The notes beneath the pieces were generated by a model. The model was given only the letters and a program-made list of their open reading frames with translations. It was not told where the DNA came from and searched no databases. DNA of 10,128 bases from Clostridiales bacterium (lineage in GTDB: Bacteria > Bacillota > Peptococcia > Peptococcales > Peptococcaceae): contig QAKL01000063.1 in assembly GCA_003343815.1 (NCBI GenBank), forward strand, positions 1-10,128, written 5' to 3'. Each line of letters begins with the position of its first letter. Within the stretch, counting starts at the first letter, position 1. Shown piece after piece: positions 6,363-10,128 of this stretch. The position numbers and the translations under genes were made by a program.

Positions 6363-7151
6363 TTATTCACCCTTTAGTTTTTTATACTCGGTCATGATGC
6401 GCTCTTTATCTGCCTTATCTGCATTTTTTGAGCAAAATATTACCGGCCGTTTCAAATTTTGCGGCATTTTTTCCTTAGCTCCTACCCAAATCACGCCGTC
6501 AAATCCTGAAAAATTTCTCACCGACCAAATATTATCACGATAATCGTACAAAACAGGCTTAAAATCAACCATCTCCCAGAGTAATTGCTTATAAAGATCA
6601 CTGCCGCGCAAAAGCGAAAAATAGCTGTAGCTGTAATGATAGAGCATGCCTTTCGGTAATAACTTCTCAAACTCGGTACACCAGGCTTTATTGCCCAAAA
6701 GCCGCGCCTCGCCTGCGACGGCAAATTGAAGCCGCTTGCATTTTTTCGTCTTGCGCTCCAGCGTTTCCATCCGCGCCAACGCCAGCCCAATTATCTCCTG
6801 ACGATGACGGCTTTTGCAAGCCTCGCTCATCATTTGCTGTGTATGCTCATTGATATGCCTGACCTCAGGCAAGCGCCTGACCCATGCCGGAAAAGTTTCC
6901 AATTTTCTTTTCCACCGATCCAAATACCTTGCTCCCATGCACGTCTGATAATATGCACCTAACAATCCCTTTTGGCTATATTCAGGATAGAGATCGCTAA
7001 AAATCTGCCGCCAAGCTTTCAAATCATAGCGTTTCACCGTTTCTGCCTGAAAGCTGAAATCAAGCAGTTCATCTATCTCAAGTGCAGGCAGATTTAATTT
7101 TTTTCGTATCGTCTCAAAAGCAGGCACGACCTGCATAGGCAGATAAATCAT
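6363..7151 (-). CDS. Hypothetical basic protein of unknown family
   Basis: A 262-residue protein that I do not recognise. It has no signal peptide and no membrane helix, so it is probably cytoplasmic. The N-terminal half is helical and rich in Lys, Arg and aromatic residues (WKRKLETFPAWVRRLP near 80-95). A basic cluster KTKKCKR at 134-140 follows a long helix. An aromatic stretch YHYSYSYFSLL lies at 171-181. The C-terminal part looks more like alternating strands and helices (GVIWVG near 219-224, RPVIFC near 235-240), which might be a small alpha/beta domain; this is only an impression. The start is the ATG at 7151, six bases after GAGGTG. An in-frame GTG at 7172 lies upstream of that site and is less likely. 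It is on the same strand as valS, 72 bases behind its stop, so readthrough from valS is possible; I see no convincing promoter of its own. Confidence 0.75.
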   Translation of the reverse strand: MIYLPMQVVPAFETIRKKLNLPALEIDELLDFSFQAETVKRYDLKAWRQIFSDLYPEYSQKGLLGAYYQTCMGARYLDRWKRKLETFPAWVRRLPEVRHINEHTQQMMSEACKSRHRQEIIGLALARMETLERKTKKCKRLQFAVAGEARLLGNKAWCTEFEKLLPKGMLYHYSYSYFSLLRGSDLYKQLLWEMVDFKPVLYDYRDNIWSVRNFSGFDGVIWVGAKEKMPQNLKRPVIFCSKNADKADKERIMTEYKKLKGE

Positions 7152-7192
7152 CTTTTTCACCTCTTTTTTCACAAAATTTTATATGTAGAAAT

Positions 7193-7215
7193 CGGAATGT
7201 CTGGGAGACATTCCG
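7193..7215 (-). terminator. Perfect hairpin between valS and the hypothetical gene, possible weak terminator
   Basis: CGGAATGTCT (7193-7202) and AGACATTCCG (7206-7215) form a perfect 10-bp stem with a 3-base loop, 8 bases past the valS stop codon. The minus-strand sequence after it (ATTTCTACATATAAAATTTT) has only a broken U-tract, so it may attenuate, or protect or process the valS transcript end, rather than stop transcription fully. Confidence 0.5.
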
Positions 7216-7223
7216 GTTAATCT

Positions 7224-9875
7224 TTAGGCTTTATATTCCGCCAAACGCACTAAAAGAGCTTCTTTGCTGGCTTGATATTTTACCAATTTTTCTTTTTCTT
7301 TCTCGATGACCTCGGCAGGTGCTTTGGCGACAAAGCCCTCGTTGGCTAATTTGCCCTCGATACGCTTGATCTCACCCTCCATTTTGGTCAATTCTTTTTC
7401 CAATCGCGCAATTTCTTTATCCAAATCAATCAAACCTTTGAGCGGCAGATAGATTTCGATACCGTGGACGACCGCCGTCGCTGCCTGGGTAGGTTTCGCA
7501 GCAAGCGTTTCCTCGACGCTCAGGCTCTCCGCACTGGCTAAGCTCAAAATATAATTAGCACCGTCTTTCAGATAAACAGTGTATTCAGGGTTATTGGCAC
7601 AAATGATAACCTCGGCTTTTTTGCCTAAAGGCACATTCATCTCGCTGCGCAGATTGCGAATCGCGCGGATAACCTCGATCGTTAATTCCATTTGTTTGTC
7701 GATCTCCGCACTGATCAGACTTTCCTCCTGCTCGGGCCATTTTGCCAGCATAATCGTTTCGCCCTCATGCGGCAGATGCTGCCAAATTTCCTCGGTGATA
7801 AAGGGCATAAACGGATGTAAGAGCTCCATACTGCCGCGCAAAACCTCGACCAATGTTTTCTGCGCTGCATAGCGGCTTTCCTCTGTGTCTTTGCCATATA
7901 AACGCGGTTTGACCAACTCGATATACCAGTCGCAGAATTCGTTCCAGATAAATTCGTAAAGCACTCTGGCCGCCTCGCCCAACTCATAGCGGTCGAGCAT
8001 TTCCGTCACTTGACGGCTTACCGCGCTATAGCGACTGATGATCCATTTATCTGCCGTCTCATACTGCGGCGCTAAGGTACTGTCCGCTTGATAATCCTCT
8101 AAATTCATCAAAGAAAATCTTGCCGCATTCCAAATTTTATTGGCAAAATTTCGCGCCGACTCTAATCTCTCATCGCGATAGCGCAAATCATTACCCGGAG
8201 TATTGCCGGTGATTAACATAAAGCGCAGACTGTCCGCGCCGTATTCTTTGATAACTTTTAAAGGATCGACGCCGTTACCCAAAGATTTACTCATCTTGCG
8301 TCCTTGACTGTCCAAAACAAGCCCGTGAATAAAGACTTCTTTAAACGGCACCGAACCTGTAAATTCCAACGCATCAAAGAGCATGCGTGCTACCCAGAAA
8401 AAGATGATATCGCGCCCCGTGACCAAGACGCTCGTCGGATAAAACATATCAAACTCAGGAGTTTTTTCCGGCCAGCCCATGGTTGAAAACGGCCATAAAC
8501 CCGAGGAGAACCAAGTATCTAAAACATCCGGATCCTGATGCAGATGAGTCGAGCCGCATTTCGGGCAGACAGTCGGATCCTCCATCTCGCAGATGACCTC
8601 GCCGCAGTCCTCGCAATACCACACGGGAATACGATGTCCCCACCATAATTGGCGGGAAATACACCAGTCGCGGATATTTTCCAGCCAGCCTAAATAAATC
8701 TTTGTAAATCTCTCGGGGATAAATTTCACATCACCGTTTAATGCCGCCTGCATTGCGGGCTCTGCCAGAGGTTTCATTTTGACGAACCATTGCTTACTCA
8801 CCAAAGGCTCAATAACCGTGTTGCAGCGATAGCAATGTCCAACCGAATTGGTATGATCCTCGATTTTTACTAATACACCGCTTTTTTCAAAATCAGCGAT
8901 TAATTTTTCGCGGCATTCATAACGGTCCAATCCCTCATAAATGCCCGCATTTTCGTTCATTTTGCCGTCTTTGTCGATAACGACGATTTCCGGCAGATGG
9001 TGTCTCTGCCCCATTTCAAAGTCATTGACATCATGCGAAGGCGTGATTTTGACCGCGCCGGTGCCGAACTCTCTTTCGACATATTCATCAGCGATAATCG
9101 GGATACGTCTTTCCACAACAGGCAAAATGACATTTTTGCCGATTAAATGTTTATAGCGCTCATCATCGGGATGTACCGCGACCGCCGTATCGCCGAACAT
9201 CGTCTCCGGGCGAGTGGTAGCTATCTGGATATATTCCTCCGTCCCCTCGATAGGATAGCGGAAGTAATAAATTTTGCCTTCATTCTCCACATGCTCGACC
9301 TCGATATCGGAAATAGTCGTATGGCAGTGCGGGCACCAGTTCACAATATAATTTCCCTGATAAATCAAGCCTTTTTTATAAAGTCTCACAAACGCCTCGC
9401 GCACTGCTTTAGAGCAGCCCTCATCCATCGTGAAGCGCTCTTTATCCCAGTCGCAGGATGAGCCTAATTTGCGAAGCTGAGTGGTAATCGTATTGCCGTA
9501 TTCTTCTTTCCACGCCCAGGCACGCTCCAAAAATTTCTCACGACCCAATTCGTAGCGATCGGTGCCCTCTTTGCGTAATTGTGCCTCGACTTTGGCTTGA
9601 GTAGCGATACCTGCGTGGTCGGTACCCGGCACCCACAAGGTATTATAACCCTGCATTCTTTTATAGCGGGTCAGGATATCCTGCAGGGTATTATCCATAG
9701 CATGTCCCATATGGAGCATACCGGTGACATTCGGCGGCGGCATGACGATCGAAAACGCCGGCTTACCCTCCTCCATTTTCGCGGAGAAAAACTTGCTTTC
9801 CTCCCACCATTTATACCATTTTTCTTCTACACTTTGCGGATCGTAAACCTTTGAGAGATTTTTGCTCTCCTCCAT
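7224..9875 (-). CDS. valS: Valyl-tRNA synthetase
   Basis: A class I aminoacyl-tRNA synthetase that charges tRNA-Val with valine and edits mischarged threonine. From the ATG at 9875 it has 883 residues, normal for bacterial ValRS. Seen in order: the catalytic HIGH motif as HMGH (55-58) after PPPNVTGML; the CP1 editing domain with ATTRPETMFGDTAVAVHPDD (about 219-238); zinc-type cysteine pairs CPHC, CYRC, CEDC and CPKC; KMSKS (527-531) in GRKMSKSLGN; an anticodon-binding helical domain; and a C-terminal coiled coil (from about residue 812, KEIARLEKELTKMEGEIKRI) ending at LAEYKA, characteristic of ValRS. An in-frame GTG at 9884 overlaps the ribosome binding site AAAGGAG itself and cannot be the start. 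The ATG at 9875 sits 8 bases behind that site. Expression is controlled by the T-box leader upstream. No defect is seen. Confidence 0.98.
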   Translation of the reverse strand: MEESKNLSKVYDPQSVEEKWYKWWEESKFFSAKMEEGKPAFSIVMPPPNVTGMLHMGHAMDNTLQDILTRYKRMQGYNTLWVPGTDHAGIATQAKVEAQLRKEGTDRYELGREKFLERAWAWKEEYGNTITTQLRKLGSSCDWDKERFTMDEGCSKAVREAFVRLYKKGLIYQGNYIVNWCPHCHTTISDIEVEHVENEGKIYYFRYPIEGTEEYIQIATTRPETMFGDTAVAVHPDDERYKHLIGKNVILPVVERRIPIIADEYVEREFGTGAVKITPSHDVNDFEMGQRHHLPEIVVIDKDGKMNENAGIYEGLDRYECREKLIADFEKSGVLVKIEDHTNSVGHCYRCNTVIEPLVSKQWFVKMKPLAEPAMQAALNGDVKFIPERFTKIYLGWLENIRDWCISRQLWWGHRIPVWYCEDCGEVICEMEDPTVCPKCGSTHLHQDPDVLDTWFSSGLWPFSTMGWPEKTPEFDMFYPTSVLVTGRDIIFFWVARMLFDALEFTGSVPFKEVFIHGLVLDSQGRKMSKSLGNGVDPLKVIKEYGADSLRFMLITGNTPGNDLRYRDERLESARNFANKIWNAARFSLMNLEDYQADSTLAPQYETADKWIISRYSAVSRQVTEMLDRYELGEAARVLYEFIWNEFCDWYIELVKPRLYGKDTEESRYAAQKTLVEVLRGSMELLHPFMPFITEEIWQHLPHEGETIMLAKWPEQEESLISAEIDKQMELTIEVIRAIRNLRSEMNVPLGKKAEVIICANNPEYTVYLKDGANYILSLASAESLSVEETLAAKPTQAATAVVHGIEIYLPLKGLIDLDKEIARLEKELTKMEGEIKRIEGKLANEGFVAKAPAEVIEKEKEKLVKYQASKEALLVRLAEYKA

Positions 9876-9896
9876 GTAATTCACTCCTTTTTTAAT

Positions 9897-9934
9897 AAAA
9901 AAAGCGCTTTCATCCTCATAAAGGACGAAAGCGC
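9897..9934 (-). terminator. Intrinsic terminator of the valS T-box
   Basis: On the minus strand GCGCTTTCGTCC (9934-9923) pairs with GGATGAAAGCGC (9915-9904), with one G-U pair, followed by seven U residues (9903-9897). The CGUCC of its 5' arm and the adjoining UU are the bases the antiterminator uses, so the two structures exclude each other. It ends about 20 bases before the valS start codon. Confidence 0.94.
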
Positions 9935-10125
9935 ATACTTCCGTGGTACCACCTTAATTCCGTAAAACGGCTCTCTCGGCTGTAACGGGCTTTCCCGGTG
10001 AAATCTACTAATTTCAATCTCACGCCTTGCAAGCGACATTCGACCGCGACCCCATCAAAGACCTCTCAGCGCGCCGAAACGCAGTCTTTTTCTCTTTCAT
10101 GATCCACGATTTACTCCTCTTGTTC
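9897..10125 (-). promoter_or_regulatory. T-box riboswitch controlling valS
   Basis: A tRNA-sensing leader that lets transcription continue into valS when tRNA-Val is uncharged. On the minus strand the stem I base is CAAG (10122-10119) pairing with CUUG (10033-10030). Inside it lie AGUA (10115-10112) and GAA (10041-10039), the loop-E parts of the specifier loop, followed one base later by GUC (10037-10035), a valine codon. The apical region holds GAGAGG and GAUGG (around 10050-10070). The 3' end has the conserved AAGGTGGTACCACGG (9955-9941). The antiterminator can form as AAGG with CCUU (9924-9921) and ACG with CGU (9927-9925) around the UGGUACC bulge that binds the tRNA acceptor end. The promoter is outside the window. 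Specifier identity is inferred from alignment of motifs by eye. Confidence 0.95.
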
Positions 10126-10128
10126 ACA

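Noticed and set aside
7152..7172. GTG at 7172 as the start of the hypothetical protein
   Set aside because: It lies upstream of the visible GAGGTG site, which is correctly spaced for the ATG at 7151; no comparable site precedes the GTG.
9876..9884. GTG at 9884 as the start of valS
   Set aside because: The GTG shares its first base with the end of the AAAGGAG ribosome binding site, leaving no spacing; the ATG at 9875 is spaced normally.
1..10128. A defence, CRISPR, phage or mobile-element island
   Set aside because: No repeats, integrases, transposases, nuclease-methylase pairs or toxin-antitoxin-like pairs were seen. The genes are ordinary chromosomal units with their own promoters and terminators.

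Overview
The window looks like chromosomal DNA from a low- to mid-GC Firmicute (Bacillota). The signs are a T-box leader on valyl-tRNA synthetase, an RNase J gene, very strong AGGAGG ribosome binding sites, consensus sigma-A promoters and compact U-tract terminators. The style of the proteins makes me think of a gut member of the Negativicutes such as a Phascolarctobacterium relative, but that is an impression and not something shown here. No rRNA, tRNA, CRISPR array, insertion sequence, phage gene or attachment site was seen.

Layout, left to right. Positions 69-1770 (minus) hold a two-gene operon: a MarR-type repressor followed, with a 14-base overlap, by an MFS efflux-type transporter. Its consensus promoter is followed at once by a perfect 13-bp inverted repeat that is almost certainly the repressor's operator. 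Positions 1890-2618 (minus) encode a TSUP (TauE/SafE-like) permease with its own promoter and terminator. Positions 2717-3418 (minus) encode a membrane-anchored, SpoIVFA-like M23/LytM-fold protein that has lost every metal-binding and catalytic residue. A 220-bp AT-rich divergent region separates it from the only plus-strand gene, an SDR oxidoreductase at 3639-4439. The SDR has a near-ideal promoter, ribosome binding site and terminator, so it is probably abundant. It converges on the RNase J gene (4547-6217, minus), with two back-to-back terminators between them. An unrecognised 262-residue basic protein follows (6363-7151, minus). Last comes valS (7224-9875, minus) with a complete T-box riboswitch reaching the right edge.

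The window mixes housekeeping genes (valS, RNase J) with small independent transcription units. I see no defence or mobile island and no clearly new multi-gene system. The points most worth a second look are: (1) the RNase J gene, whose strong ribosome binding site, conserved N-terminus and length all point to a rare AUU start codon; (2) the SDR with a lengthened FabI-like cofactor loop and altered active-site positions; (3) the pseudo-peptidase; (4) the unknown protein downstream of valS; and (5) the textbook autoregulatory MarR operator.
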